Below, piece after piece: positions 35,649 through 45,036 of a stretch of DNA of 63,546 bases. The position numbers were made by a program, and so were the translations under genes. The notes beneath the pieces were generated by a model that did not search any database, was not told the origin of the DNA, and saw only the letters and a program-made list of their open reading frames with translations. Source of the stretch: Bacteroidales bacterium. Lineage in GTDB: Bacteria > Bacteroidota > Bacteroidia > Bacteroidales > Paludibacteraceae. Positions within the stretch are counted from its first letter, which is position 1. The number at the start of each line of letters is the position of its first letter. The stretch is from positions 1 to 63,546 of the forward strand of contig JAAYQF010000025.1 in assembly GCA_012519425.1 (NCBI GenBank). The letters are read 5' to 3'.

Positions 35649-38600
35649 TTATCTTTTAATCATCAACTTGTCAACATAACTACCCATTTTTATAAAATAA
35701 ACTCCTTGCTCAAGTTGAGAAGTATTGAGTGTTTTTTCTGACAATATAACATCTTTCAATACTAGTTTTCCTGTGATATCATATAAATACAAATTGGTTT
35801 TTCCAACATTACCACTTATTTTTATTTTTACATAATTATCTGCAGGATTTGGTAAACACTCGAAACTATATAGATAACTGTAGAGTAAATTTGTTTCAAT
35901 ACATTTTTCACCATCACCGGTAAGAATTTCGTCAACTGATGATCTAATTTCCCAATTTTTATTGTTAGCAATTGTTTTATTACTTCCTTCGGCATCATTC
36001 CCTAATGGGTTATTTATAGCATAAATAACTTTTATAACTCCCGTAGTTGTTGAATTTCTGTCTGGTAAACTCAAAAACAAGGAGTCTAATGCACAAGCAG
36101 AAAAATCGTTTACATTTGTTGGGCCTGAATTAAAGATATCAATACTTGAGATTAATGGATTCATACTTAAATCTAATGATGTCAATTGTGTATTTCTTAA
36201 GTTTAAAACTTGTAAAGAACGATTTGTAGATAAATCTATGTTCTTCAAAGGATTGTTCATAACCGAAAGAGTACTCAGTATTTCTAAGCCGGTAAGATTT
36301 AAATTAGAAATTTTATTAGCATTACAGAGTAACTGTGCCAACTTGATAGAATTTGACACATCTAAGCTTGTGAGTTGATTTGAATAGCATTGTAAAAGTA
36401 TTAGTTCAAGATTATTTTCTACGTTTAATTCTGTCAGATTATTTGTATAACAACGTAAATATTGTATCATTGGAGCCCTACTCACATCCAAATAACTTAA
36501 TTTGTTATTACTACAATCTAAGTATGTAATGTACCGATTTTTAGTGTAAATTTTTATTGTATCGGCATCAATTGAAATGTCACTAGACAAGGTTGTAGGT
36601 GAATTTACGTTACTTGACATCATATCGCCTGCATATTCAATTAAATCACCATTGCCCCAATCGACATATACAGACCCTGTACCACCAGCTGATAACCTAA
36701 AAGACATATTAGAACCACTTGACAATGTGGTCTTCATTTGAATTGATAATTCGGGAGTTTTCTCCTCAACAGGGGGATCAATAGGCAGAACCATATTTAA
36801 TGGATCCAGTGTCTGTATTAAACAACCTGCATCTTTCTCATTAATTTGTAAGTTTATTATTGCAATATTGTTGTCTACGATGGTTGGAAATATTTGCTTA
36901 AAATTCCAACCATCATAGTATAGTGCACCGGAAATATGTGGAACTTGTAGAATTGTTCCATTATGCTGTGTGTTGCTTATATTTAAAAAAGTCCAAATAT
37001 TTTTCCGTGAAGACGGGAAATAATTGGAATGTACATTCGGGTTGAGAGTAGGTACTAATGGTATAGCATCTTCCGAGCGAAAAGCCTCTTTATTGCTAGA
37101 TAATATTGTATGTGTTTTTCTAATTAATTTTCTAACACTTTCAGGAAACCAACCAGAGTCATTCAAGGGTCCTTCAATCCAGATGCCTTCACCATTGAAA
37201 AAAATATTTTTCACTCCAATCGTATCCTCTCCAATGGGGTTATCAACCTGAAGCAATTCAAATGTTTTAAATCCGGGGAATGCAAATCTGAACAGGTTTA
37301 GCGAAGAAGGATTCATTCTGGTTCCGGTACTAAACTTACTTTTATTAATAGCATATGTAAAGCTACCATCCAAATACTGTGTAGAAACATCTGTAGGCAT
37401 CTCTTCTACATATATTACTTTCTCGTTACCAACTTTATTCCTTGTTTTTTCCAACATTTGTGTCTCCCCTATACCCATATAATTAGATGATACTGATCCC
37501 TCTATTATTGGGTGTTCATGTAAAGGATTATAGCAACCGTAATTATTAGTTAAATATCCAAATCCATATTGATCATAATAGATTCCATCAACATTTAATA
37601 ATGAAGTAGTTTCAGCAGCTAACTGAGAAAAATAATCCTGCCAACCACTCGAGGATGGACATGGATAGTAATAACCGGTTTCTCCATATTCTAGTCCGGA
37701 GGGATTGAGCATCTGCCATCCGTTTCCATTCAGTAGTCCCATTTCAGACTGTCTGTTCAATTTGTATCCTTGATAATACAGTCCGGTTTTAATTCCCTGA
37801 TTTTTTAATGTCTCTATCTGACTTTTTAACGATTCATAACCTCCTAGATAATTCCATGGTTTATAATTAAATATACGATCTTCGGGTTCACGCATCCAAT
37901 CAAAAATATGAACGTAATCGACCCCTCCAAATACCTCTTTGTCTTCTTCAATTCTTGACAACAAATTAATTTCTTTTGTAAGTGGATGCCAAATACCTGG
38001 TTCTCCAAAAACAGTATGAAGAAAAATCTGCCTGAAGTTATAAATGTCCTGAAACCATGTTTTTCTCGGACTTAGAGGTTTATACCATGTCCTGACCCAA
38101 TTCCGATAAGCAAAAAAAGCATCGTGCCAATCACCTTCGTGAGCACCGATTACAACAGGTGGCAGTTCCCAGGTTTCACCAGGTTTAATTTCTTTTGTAT
38201 TAAAAGTAACTTTGATATTGGTCTTATCGCTTGATTTTTCAAAGAAATATTTTTTGGGATAATTTGTGGTGTCATTTGTCATAACATAGAAACCACCCTT
38301 GGTTTTATTATAAACATCAATGAATTGAAGAGGAAACCATCTTGAGTATATTTGTTCTCTTTTGAAATTAGAATTGTGATGGGCTAATCCCTCTTCCGGG
38401 TATAAATAATATAAATCACTAGAACTACCTGACGGATAATACAGCCCACTAATGTTAGGGAAAACTGTTGTTATTTTTACGGCCTGAGTTGAATTATTTT
38501 TGAAAGATAATGTTAACTTAATTTGACCCAAATCATCAGCCTGAGCATAAAACTGAGTTTGAATTTTATTTTTAACTGCTTCAGGAGATACTTTAAAAAG

Positions 38601-38780
38601 ATATAAACTATCTTGATTTACCGACCATGTAGTAGCAGTAAGCCTGTTTTTTAATTGTAATAATCTAGAATTTTCTATACTGGCTTCAATTTTTGGTGTA
38701 CTGATTATTTGACTGATGGCTGCTTGCTTAAGAATTAACAAGAAAAGAATCGTGACTATATGTCTTGTTTTTTTATTCAT
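35649..38780 (-). CDS. T9SS-exported TIM-barrel glycosidase-like protein with WGNG-LRR cassette (paralogue A)
   Basis: A 1043-residue exported protein. Residues about 20-680 look like a DUF6259-type glycoside hydrolase: an N-terminal beta domain (GGFYVMTNDTTNYPKKYFFE), then a TIM barrel with HIFDWMREPEDRIFNY, GIKTGLYYQGYKL, VDGIYYDQYGFGYL (probable acidic catalytic residue) and VEEMPTDVSTQYLDG. A WGNG beta domain (YVDWGNGDLIEY), short leucine-rich repeats of the LxCxxNxLxxLDVS type, the SACALDSLF...GSNKTIANNKNW block and a T9SS sorting domain (LYLYDITGKLVLKD ... GVYFIKMG) follow. It is highly similar to the next gene. Confidence 0.82.
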   Translation of the reverse strand: MNKKTRHIVTILFLLILKQAAISQIISTPKIEASIENSRLLQLKNRLTATTWSVNQDSLYLFKVSPEAVKNKIQTQFYAQADDLGQIKLTLSFKNNSTQAVKITTVFPNISGLYYPSGSSSDLYYLYPEEGLAHHNSNFKREQIYSRWFPLQFIDVYNKTKGGFYVMTNDTTNYPKKYFFEKSSDKTNIKVTFNTKEIKPGETWELPPVVIGAHEGDWHDAFFAYRNWVRTWYKPLSPRKTWFQDIYNFRQIFLHTVFGEPGIWHPLTKEINLLSRIEEDKEVFGGVDYVHIFDWMREPEDRIFNYKPWNYLGGYESLKSQIETLKNQGIKTGLYYQGYKLNRQSEMGLLNGNGWQMLNPSGLEYGETGYYYPCPSSSGWQDYFSQLAAETTSLLNVDGIYYDQYGFGYLTNNYGCYNPLHEHPIIEGSVSSNYMGIGETQMLEKTRNKVGNEKVIYVEEMPTDVSTQYLDGSFTYAINKSKFSTGTRMNPSSLNLFRFAFPGFKTFELLQVDNPIGEDTIGVKNIFFNGEGIWIEGPLNDSGWFPESVRKLIRKTHTILSSNKEAFRSEDAIPLVPTLNPNVHSNYFPSSRKNIWTFLNISNTQHNGTILQVPHISGALYYDGWNFKQIFPTIVDNNIAIINLQINEKDAGCLIQTLDPLNMVLPIDPPVEEKTPELSIQMKTTLSSGSNMSFRLSAGGTGSVYVDWGNGDLIEYAGDMMSSNVNSPTTLSSDISIDADTIKIYTKNRYITYLDCSNNKLSYLDVSRAPMIQYLRCYTNNLTELNVENNLELILLQCYSNQLTSLDVSNSIKLAQLLCNANKISNLNLTGLEILSTLSVMNNPLKNIDLSTNRSLQVLNLRNTQLTSLDLSMNPLISSIDIFNSGPTNVNDFSACALDSLFLSLPDRNSTTTGVIKVIYAINNPLGNDAEGSNKTIANNKNWEIRSSVDEILTGDGEKCIETNLLYSYLYSFECLPNPADNYVKIKISGNVGKTNLYLYDITGKLVLKDVILSEKTLNTSQLEQGVYFIKMGSYVDKLMIKR

Positions 38781-38989
38781 TGTGCAGTTTCTCTTATTTT
38801 TTTATTTTTCTTATATATATTCGCAATCTTCCTAATTGATGTTGTTTTTGTAGTGAATGTAGCAACTCGCGGATAAAAGTATATTTGTTGAACTCTATAC
38901 ATTATCAAGTACAGAACAAACCGAATCGATGTGGTTTATCTCTGCTTTTAACTTTATAAATTTTCAACTTAAAGCCACTATGTTTTTAT

Positions 38990-41836
38990 TTAAAGAATAC
39001 TATTCCCCGTACTATCCACAACTTTCCATTTTTTATCTCTCGCAATACTAGAATCACTTCCTTTTCCATCGTTAAACAATGGATTACTTAGCGAATAAAT
39101 CACTTTTATTTCTCCAAAAGTTTCTCCATTACTTCTATCGGGTAGAGAATTATAAAGTTTATTTAGTGCAGAAGCAGAAAAAACATTTTTATTAGTGGGT
39201 CCTGTATTTATTATATCAACCATTTTGATTTTTTTATTTTTACTTAAATCTAATTGAGTCAATCCTGAATTTCTCACATTGAGCGTCTCTAAATTTGGAT
39301 TTCCATTTAAATTTATATCCATTAAAGGATTTCCTGAAGTAACTAATGTTTTTAATATATACAGATTCTCCAAGCCTTTTATCTCTGAAACATTATTTCC
39401 GTTAATCTGTAAATCTCTTAACTTAATATTGTTTGTTAAATCCAAATAAGTCAACTGATTAGACTGACATCTTAGTAAGATCAGCTCTATATTTTTACTT
39501 GTATCAATTTCTCTAATATTGTTGTTAAAACAATGCAAATAACTCAGCATTGGTTCTTTCGAAATGTTTAAATCTGTAATTTTATTAGAGGGGCAATAAA
39601 AATAAGTGACAAACTTATCTTTGGTGTATATTTTTACCGTTTTAGAACGAGAAAGCACAGGTCCTTTTATTTCAGTTGGATTGTTTAATGTTTCTTTTAC
39701 TTCATACTCAATTAATTTACCGTTACCCCAGTCAACATACAGGGAACCTGTTCCTCCTGCTGCAACCTTAAATTCCAAAATACTACTTGTTGTTTCTATT
39801 GATATTTTCTCTTCAATTTTACTTACTGTTTTTGTGAATGGTGCAGGAGGTGCAATGGTAACTTTATCTAAACTTTGAATGAGGCAACCGGCATCATTTG
39901 ACTTAATGTTCAATTTCACTAAAGCATAGCCGTCTTTGATAACCGGGGTAACAGGGATTAAATTCCAGGCGTCATAATAATAAGCTCCTTGAATATGAGG
40001 AATAAGTAAAACATTACCACTATAGTCTTTTGAACCAACGTTGAAAAGTGTCCATACATTCTTTCTCGGTGAGGGGAAATAATTTGCATGAATGCTATCG
40101 TCTTCAGTTTTTACTAATGGCATAGCATCGTCAGAGCGAAAAGCTTCTTTATTGCTCGATAAGATTGCATGAGTTTTTCTTATCACATATCTCGCTTCAT
40201 CTGTAAACCATCCTGTATCGTTCAGAGGGCCTTGAAGGAAAATTCCCTCACCATTGAAGAACACATTTTTTAGCTGTGTTGTCACATTATCATCAAACGG
40301 ACGATCTACAGCTAACATTTCGATGATTTTAAACCCGGGGAACAAAAATCTAAACAAATTTACTGATGATGGATTTTTGGTAGGCGTAAAGCCACTTTTA
40401 TTAATTGCATAGGTATATGTACCATCAAGATATTGTGTCCCTACATCCGTAGGCATTTCTTCATTATAAGTCACAATATCATTGCTTATTTTGGTACGTA
40501 ATTTTTTCCACATATTAATCTCCCCAATTCCTATATAATTAGGTTTTATCGGCCCTTCAATGCCAGGATGCTTGTGTTCTGTGTTATAGCACCCGTTGTA
40601 GTTAGTTAAATAGCCAAAACCGTACTGATCAAAATAAACTCCATCCGTACCTAAAAGGTTAGTTATTTTTTTGGCCACATCAGTAAAATATTCTTGCCAA
40701 CCAGGAGCAGAAGGACAAGGATAGTGATAACCTTTTTCTCCATAATTTTCTCCTTGTGGATTAAGCATTTCCCAGTCCTTACCATGTTTTATACCCATAT
40801 CTGACTCTCTATGAAGTTTGTAACCCTGATAATATAGTCCGGTTCTTATTCCTCTTTTTTTAAGTGTAGCAATTTGTTCTTTTAACTGCTGATGTCCTCC
40901 TATGTAATTCCACGGATTATAATTATAAATTCGGTCTTCGGGCTCACGCATCCAATCAAAAATATGCACGTAATCCACTCCGCCAAAAGCTTTTTCTGCA
41001 TCTTCAACTTCTTTAAGCAGGTCTATTTTTTTTGTAAGAGGGTTCCAAAATCCTTCTTCCCCAAAAAATGTATGGAGAAAAACCTGTCTGAAGTTGTAAA
41101 TATCTTGGAACCATTGTTTTCGAGGAGCTATTGGTTTATACCAGGTTTGCACCCAATCTTTATACGCATAAAAACCTTCGTGCCAGTCACCTGTATGTGT
41201 ACCCAAGACCGTAGATGGCAAATTCCAAACTTCTCCCGGCATTAATTTTTTGGTTTGATAAGTGACTTTTAAATCTATCTTACCTTCTTTTTTCTTGAAA
41301 TAATATTTTTTTGGATAATTTGTGGTGTCATTTGTCATAATGTAAAAACCTCCGTTGTCTTTATCGCAGATATCTACAAACTGAAGGGGAAACCAGCGTC
41401 CGTAAAAATTATCTTCTTCTGCATCTTCATTATTACTTGCCCAGCCCTCTTTAGGATAAAGATAGTACAGTTCTTTACTTCGCTCTTTTGAGAAATGCAC
41501 GCCGTTAATTATTGGAAAATTGACGGTAACCTCGATTGCTTCATTCGAATTATTTTTGACAGTTAATGACAATACAGCTTGTGATTTACTGTTTGTTTTT
41601 ACGGATAATGTATTTACCAAATTTGATGAGTTTTTGGATAGTACATTATACAACTTATCCTGACTTATATTCCATTTTGTGTTGTTGATTTTATTTTGCA
41701 GTTTAATTGGAATTTCATCATTTATTTCAAACAAGACCTTGCTGTTATTTACAGTAGATAATTGTCCATACACTCCATTTATTGAAAAAATAATCAGCAA
41801 CAGGGAAATAACATTTAATTTAAATCGTGTTCTCAT
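38990..41836 (-). CDS. TIM-barrel glycosidase-like protein with WGNG-LRR cassette (paralogue B, no sorting domain)
   Basis: A 948-residue paralogue of the previous protein with the same order: signal peptide (LLLIIFSINGVYGQ), beta domain (GGFYIMTNDTTNYPKKYYFK), TIM barrel (VDYVHIFDWMREPEDRIYNYNPW, key part FDWMREPEDRIYNYN), WGNG and LRR cassette. It ends at IARDKKWKVVDSTGNSIL, right where paralogue A goes on into the TGDG linker and the T9SS domain. It therefore lacks the sorting signal and may stay in the periplasm. The start at 41836 was chosen for its signal peptide; an ATG at 41908 would add 24 unlikely residues. Confidence 0.82.
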   Translation of the reverse strand: MRTRFKLNVISLLLIIFSINGVYGQLSTVNNSKVLFEINDEIPIKLQNKINNTKWNISQDKLYNVLSKNSSNLVNTLSVKTNSKSQAVLSLTVKNNSNEAIEVTVNFPIINGVHFSKERSKELYYLYPKEGWASNNEDAEEDNFYGRWFPLQFVDICDKDNGGFYIMTNDTTNYPKKYYFKKKEGKIDLKVTYQTKKLMPGEVWNLPSTVLGTHTGDWHEGFYAYKDWVQTWYKPIAPRKQWFQDIYNFRQVFLHTFFGEEGFWNPLTKKIDLLKEVEDAEKAFGGVDYVHIFDWMREPEDRIYNYNPWNYIGGHQQLKEQIATLKKRGIRTGLYYQGYKLHRESDMGIKHGKDWEMLNPQGENYGEKGYHYPCPSAPGWQEYFTDVAKKITNLLGTDGVYFDQYGFGYLTNYNGCYNTEHKHPGIEGPIKPNYIGIGEINMWKKLRTKISNDIVTYNEEMPTDVGTQYLDGTYTYAINKSGFTPTKNPSSVNLFRFLFPGFKIIEMLAVDRPFDDNVTTQLKNVFFNGEGIFLQGPLNDTGWFTDEARYVIRKTHAILSSNKEAFRSDDAMPLVKTEDDSIHANYFPSPRKNVWTLFNVGSKDYSGNVLLIPHIQGAYYYDAWNLIPVTPVIKDGYALVKLNIKSNDAGCLIQSLDKVTIAPPAPFTKTVSKIEEKISIETTSSILEFKVAAGGTGSLYVDWGNGKLIEYEVKETLNNPTEIKGPVLSRSKTVKIYTKDKFVTYFYCPSNKITDLNISKEPMLSYLHCFNNNIREIDTSKNIELILLRCQSNQLTYLDLTNNIKLRDLQINGNNVSEIKGLENLYILKTLVTSGNPLMDINLNGNPNLETLNVRNSGLTQLDLSKNKKIKMVDIINTGPTNKNVFSASALNKLYNSLPDRSNGETFGEIKVIYSLSNPLFNDGKGSDSSIARDKKWKVVDSTGNSIL

Positions 41837-41943
41837 AATTTGTTGTTTGACAATAATGTTTTGATTATCGTATAATACCATCACCCATTTCTTTGATTTA
41901 TCGTACAAAAAACTTTAGGATACCTTATATTTATAATGTTCCA

Positions 41944-44148
41944 TTAATCAAGAATTTTTTTCGAATATCTTTTATACATTTTCTTGCAAACTTCAACAGC
42001 GTCAATTGTTGGGGTGTCCGGATATTTTGTAGCGGAATTTACCCAGCTCCACTCCCATTCTTTTATATCTTCTTCAAATTTTTCAAAATCAGTTTGTCGT
42101 TTATTCTTTAAGTCGTCTGTAACTATTCTGATAAAAAATTCCCATCGTGGAATATAAAAATCTTGAATCAGTCCGTTCCACTGTTTTGAAGCATATTCAT
42201 GTAGTACGCTATTTTTACCTCCCCAAAGTGTGATTTGATTTCTTGCATTTTTCTCATATAAATCTTTTTCCTCAGCGGTATACCCTAATTTACGTGCATC
42301 ATTTATCCATTTACCTAATAAAAATTCGGGTCTTGCTGACAAAGCTTCATCTAAATCTTTTGCTATACTTAGGAATTCCTTGCTGTATCTTTGAAATTTC
42401 ACCAAATCCTTATTTATATATGCATGATACATCTTCTCGTACGCTTTGTGCGAACGATTAGTTAAAACTTGTCTTGTAATATCTACAATGTCATATTTAA
42501 AACCTTCTGAATTTTTAAATTGACTGCTTACACTGATAAATTTTCCCCAAATGACTTCCAAATCTTTTGGATTATACCAAAGTTCATTTTTCAATTCTCT
42601 CTCTTTAAGAAAAGGTCTTGTTAAAAGCACTGAACGATAACTCTTTCGATTGCCATTGTGTGAATAAATTACCCTATACAAATCCAACCATGCATCGTAT
42701 AGCGTTGAATTAAATATACCATATCGATTAGTACTATATGATTTCAGCCAGAGTTTAATTTCAATGGGTGAATCAGACCACACATTTTCCATCATTAATT
42801 CATAGACAACAGGATTCTGCTCAATTGCTTCCATGGAAAGTCCTATTCCTTTCATTCGTTTTGATGCAGGATTGTGAAAATCTCGGGACGGATTTACTGC
42901 AACGGAATCTAAACAACCATATAGTCCGTTATTTCCACCAAAGCAATGAAGCATATTCCAAATCCAAGATTTATCATAATAGGACTCAGTTCTTTGCCAT
43001 ACAGGGATGTTTTCTGAATATAAGTCCAAAATAATCATATTGTCATCAGGAACAGCATCCAGTAGAATTTTTATTTCTCGCTGACTCCAATATTGTCTTG
43101 AATGATAAAACAACCAACCTTGCATTACCCACACAGCTTTTTTGTCTACTGAATGCATAATGTCATAAATTCTTTTTCCCATATTATCCAAGTAAACAGA
43201 ATCTTTTGTAGGTGGATCTACTTCATTAAAAACATCAGCCGTGTAATAATGATCAGTTCCGAATTCTGCTGTCTGTTCATCTAAAAACATTCTTCCAATG
43301 GTCTTAAACATTGGATCAGTTGGATCAATCGTGTATATTTTGTCAAACTTAGTCCCTTTCCAATGGACTTGATTCAGTTTCACTTTTGGAAAGTACTCTT
43401 TAAACTTTGGAGGGACATGACCGGTAAATGAGGGCAATATCGGTTTCATGCCTAAAGCTCTTTGCCTTTCAAGAATTTTCTTTTGTAACTTAAAATGATC
43501 TTTCATCAAAGAACGAGGCAAAGGACCTCCCCAGCCATCAATATTATTCATCCAAAACCACGCAAAGTATGCCGGACCTACAAAATAAGAATGTAAGTCC
43601 TCTTCACTCATTCCCAATTGTGTAAATACTCTATAAAGAATCTCATTTTGTCCGGTAAGCGATAAAGGAAAGTTAATACCATGCATAGCCATCCAGTCTA
43701 TTTCCTTTTCCCAACGTTCCCATTCCCACCAACTCATACTATAGCTGAATGTACAATAGTTAAGATAGTATCTGTAATCATACAAAGTTTCTTTTCTAAT
43801 TAATTTTTCAGGAAAAACCAAAGGGTCAGGAAGTGACAAATTATTCCCATTCCAAGTAACGATACCGTTTGCATAATTTTTTAAATAAAAATAAAAAGCA
43901 CTTGCTACAGACACCCCGTTGGTTCCCCTTAAAACTATTTGGTTGTTTTTTTTGTCTATCTCAAAATAGTCTTTCCCTTCTGACAAATAGGGTACTATTT
44001 CTACGATAAAATTGCTACTTGCTCCGGGGATAGTCCTTTCAATTAAATCAATGGCAGATTTCTTTTGCAATGATATATTTTGTTCTTCAGCTGTTGATAC
44101 GGTAACCATCAATAGCGAAAAACAAAACAATAAAAATAACTTCTTCAT
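41944..44148 (-). CDS. alpha-N-acetylglucosaminidase, GH89
   Basis: A 734-residue exported enzyme homologous to human NAGLU, which removes terminal alpha-linked GlcNAc (in heparan sulfate or mucin-type GlcNAc-alpha-1,4-Gal). The diagnostic WWEWERWEKEIDWMAMHGIN, FPLSLTGQNEILYRVF and GPAYFAWFWMNNIDGWGGPLP stretches (each at family position) are present. The two catalytic glutamates are in DVFNEVDPP (about residue 309) and GLSMEAIEQNP (about 439), matching Glu316 and Glu446 of the human enzyme. The start at 44148 gives a good signal peptide (MKKLFLLFCFSLLMVTVSTA). It ends the tightly spaced run of genes from SusC. Confidence 0.95.
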   Translation of the reverse strand: MKKLFLLFCFSLLMVTVSTAEEQNISLQKKSAIDLIERTIPGASSNFIVEIVPYLSEGKDYFEIDKKNNQIVLRGTNGVSVASAFYFYLKNYANGIVTWNGNNLSLPDPLVFPEKLIRKETLYDYRYYLNYCTFSYSMSWWEWERWEKEIDWMAMHGINFPLSLTGQNEILYRVFTQLGMSEEDLHSYFVGPAYFAWFWMNNIDGWGGPLPRSLMKDHFKLQKKILERQRALGMKPILPSFTGHVPPKFKEYFPKVKLNQVHWKGTKFDKIYTIDPTDPMFKTIGRMFLDEQTAEFGTDHYYTADVFNEVDPPTKDSVYLDNMGKRIYDIMHSVDKKAVWVMQGWLFYHSRQYWSQREIKILLDAVPDDNMIILDLYSENIPVWQRTESYYDKSWIWNMLHCFGGNNGLYGCLDSVAVNPSRDFHNPASKRMKGIGLSMEAIEQNPVVYELMMENVWSDSPIEIKLWLKSYSTNRYGIFNSTLYDAWLDLYRVIYSHNGNRKSYRSVLLTRPFLKERELKNELWYNPKDLEVIWGKFISVSSQFKNSEGFKYDIVDITRQVLTNRSHKAYEKMYHAYINKDLVKFQRYSKEFLSIAKDLDEALSARPEFLLGKWINDARKLGYTAEEKDLYEKNARNQITLWGGKNSVLHEYASKQWNGLIQDFYIPRWEFFIRIVTDDLKNKRQTDFEKFEEDIKEWEWSWVNSATKYPDTPTIDAVEVCKKMYKRYSKKILD

Positions 44149-44177
44149 AACGTTTGTTTTTAATACCATTTAAAGAT

Positions 44178-44885
44178 TTAATTTAACTCCCGAATTTTTA
44201 TATTTCTAAATCGCACTTCCTGCTTATGGTTTTGTAGTTGAATATGACCGTCAGACATTTTACCATATCCATCATAATGCTTGAATTTTGTTTGTTTTAT
44301 CAACTCTTCAAAATCAGCCGTTCCTATATTGGTTTTAAGAACTCTTTTACCGTTTAGCCAATGTTCTACCTTATTATTATCTACAATAATTTTTAAAGAA
44401 TTCCACTCTCCAATCGGTTTTAATTCCTTATTGCCAGGTGCAACTAAGAGATACATTGCTCCTGTTGATCCTTTGTCTCCCTGGAAATCTACAATTTCTT
44501 CATTATTGAAGTCATCAATAATTTGATATTCAAATCCGACCCAATCTATTTTTTTTGTTGAATCATTGAACATCTCATTTAAAAAGTATTTGACACCTGA
44601 ATTTACCAACTTCGTCATTTTAAATTCGAGCTGAAGTTCAAAGTTCGAGTAAGTTTTTTTAGTCATAATGTTTCCACCTCTACCGCCTGGTCTTAGGACT
44701 AAATCACTGCTATCAACATACCACCCCTCGGTTGGGAAGTGACCAATTTCCGGATTAATCCATAAACCTGTATCTTGAACGGAGTTAAACAGCACACACC
44801 AATCATGTTGCTTTTCTTTATCAGGCTTATTACTAAGACAGGAAGACAGAGCAGGTAAAATTATTGACGCCCCTAAAAAAAACAT
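44178..44885 (-). CDS. DUF1080-family lipoprotein; true start uncertain
   Basis: A 235-residue lipoprotein (LPALSSC lipobox) with one DUF1080 jelly-roll: WCVLFNSVQDTGLWINPE, VGFEYQIIDDFNNEE, KPIGEWNSLKIIVDNNKVEHWLNGK and the ending VRFRNIKIREL are typical. The frame stays open to 45014 with a second hydrophobic stretch, and an ATG at 45040 overlaps the previous gene's TGA (ATGA) but is out of frame because of A8 and A10 runs. One base more or less would join them. I give the conservative start at 44885. Role: probably acts on 3-keto sugars with the nearby Gfo/Idh/MocA enzymes. Confidence 0.8.
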   Translation of the reverse strand: MFFLGASIILPALSSCLSNKPDKEKQHDWCVLFNSVQDTGLWINPEIGHFPTEGWYVDSSDLVLRPGGRGGNIMTKKTYSNFELQLEFKMTKLVNSGVKYFLNEMFNDSTKKIDWVGFEYQIIDDFNNEEIVDFQGDKGSTGAMYLLVAPGNKELKPIGEWNSLKIIVDNNKVEHWLNGKRVLKTNIGTADFEELIKQTKFKHYDGYGKMSDGHIQLQNHKQEVRFRNIKIRELN

Positions 44886-45036
44886 TAAATAAATTCTTCT
44901 TATTTTTAATAGTTTGTCATTCTGTAGTTCAAACGATAACGTATTAAGACTATCTGACAGACAGATAGCATTAGCAAAAAGAATAATCGGAAAGAATAAT
45001 AAAAACAACAACAATCTTTTTTTTTTACCTTTTTTT

